DNA of 29,890 nt from the NCBI GenBank assembly GCA_050701635.1, contig JBOGDF010000017.1:1-29890 (forward strand). Reading direction: 5' to 3'. Both the position numbers and the translations under genes were made by a program. The DNA comes from WHSM01 sp050701635. GTDB lineage: Bacteria; Actinomycetota; Actinomycetes; Mycobacteriales; Micromonosporaceae. Of the stretch, positions 29,338 through 29,890 are shown in pieces; position 1 is the first letter of the stretch, and each line of letters starts with the position of its first letter. A model generated the notes under the pieces. That model was not told where the DNA came from. It did not search any database and saw nothing but the letters and a program-made list of their open reading frames with translations.

Positions 29338-29890
29338 ATGAGCTTTCTGAAGCCCGACCATCCGCTGCGGATCCGCGACTTCCGGCTGCTGTTCGCCGGC
29401 AAGGTGATCGACAACCTGGGCGACGCGATCGTGCCCGCCGCGCTCGCGCTGGCGGTGATCCAGGCGACCGGTTCGGCCACCGCGCTCGCGATGGTGCTCG
29501 GCGCCACCCTGGTGCCCCGGCTGGTGCTGCTCCCGCTGGGCGGCGCGGTCGCCGACCGGTGGCACGCCCGGCGGGTGGCGCTCGCCGCCGACGTGATCCG
29601 CGGGCTCGCGCAGCTCGTGGTCGGTGTGGAGTTCCTGACCGGTCAGATGCGGCTGGAACACCTGATGATCGCCGGTGCGGTCACCGGCGCCGCCTCGGCG
29701 TTCGCCATCCCCACCAGCTCCCCGCTGGTCGCCGGCACCGTACGGGACGACGCCGCGCGGCACCGCGCGAACGCGCTGCTCGCGGTCGCCAACAACGCCA
29801 CCCGGCTGATCGGGCCGGCGCTGGCCGGCGTACTGATCCTGACGCTGGGGGCCGGCTGGGCGTTCGTACTGGACGCGGTGAGCTTCGGGG
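29338..29890 (+). CDS. MFS transporter (3' end cut by window edge)
   Basis: About 184 residues of a major facilitator superfamily exporter are visible. After MSFLKPDHPLRIRDFRLLFAGK come helices VIDNLGDAIVPAALALAVI, ALAMVLGATLVPRLVLLPLGG and the loop motif AVADRWHARRV, typical of the MFS_3/enterobactin-exporter-like type, then more helices ending near ALAGVLILTLGAGWAFVLD. The start is the ATG at 29338, which coincides with the predicted transcript start. It is divergent from marR and likely controlled by it, so export of a MarR ligand or drug is an inference. The rest of the gene lies outside. Confidence 0.9.
   Translation, partial: MSFLKPDHPLRIRDFRLLFAGKVIDNLGDAIVPAALALAVIQATGSATALAMVLGATLVPRLVLLPLGGAVADRWHARRVALAADVIRGLAQLVVGVEFLTGQMRLEHLMIAGAVTGAASAFAIPTSSPLVAGTVRDDAARHRANALLAVANNATRLIGPALAGVLILTLGAGWAFVLDAVSFG

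Overview
The window is about 70% G+C and almost every gene reads as a high-GC actinobacterium. Frequent GTG starts, many gtac-containing codon pairs and the protein sequences suggest a Micromonosporaceae-like genome (moderate confidence; no rRNA is present to confirm it). No tRNA, rRNA, CRISPR array or transposase was seen.

The backbone, read on the minus strand from right to left, is a widespread actinobacterial housekeeping order: hemW (21.1-22.3 kb), hrcA with a CIRCE operator, dnaJ, rsmE, a HIT protein, phoH, ybeY, a CBS-domain CorC/CNNM protein, a cytidine-deaminase-like protein, era, and recO (cut by the left edge). These cover heat-shock control, ribosome maturation (RsmE, YbeY, Era) and DNA repair.

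That order is interrupted at several joints: a TrmB/LuxR-like regulator between hemW and hrcA, a small DUF6458-like membrane protein between rsmE and HIT, a serine beta-lactamase-family protein between HIT and phoH, a cupin gene with a long inverted repeat before era, and a 9-kb block between era and recO. The 9-kb block holds a minus-strand run of an 866-aa fibronectin-III surface protein, a MoxR ATPase, a DUF58 protein and a membrane transglutaminase-like protein, facing a plus-strand membrane Ser/Thr kinase with an extracellular Fn3 domain. The transglutaminase lacks the expected Cys and His, and the kinase lacks the usual catalytic-loop Lys and two of the three glycine-loop glycines.

Right of hemW the window becomes accessory: a membrane-anchored lysozyme-fold protein, a MOSC and a NUDIX gene, a 505-bp non-coding stretch with overlapping inverted repeats and two tiny ORFs, a STAND-type regulator (XRE helix-turn-helix, NB-ARC, TPR), a frameshifted MFS transporter, and a divergent marR/MFS pair with a palindromic operator region. 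The best places for something undescribed are the structured leader before the STAND regulator and the Fn3/MoxR/DUF58/transglutaminase-kinase block.
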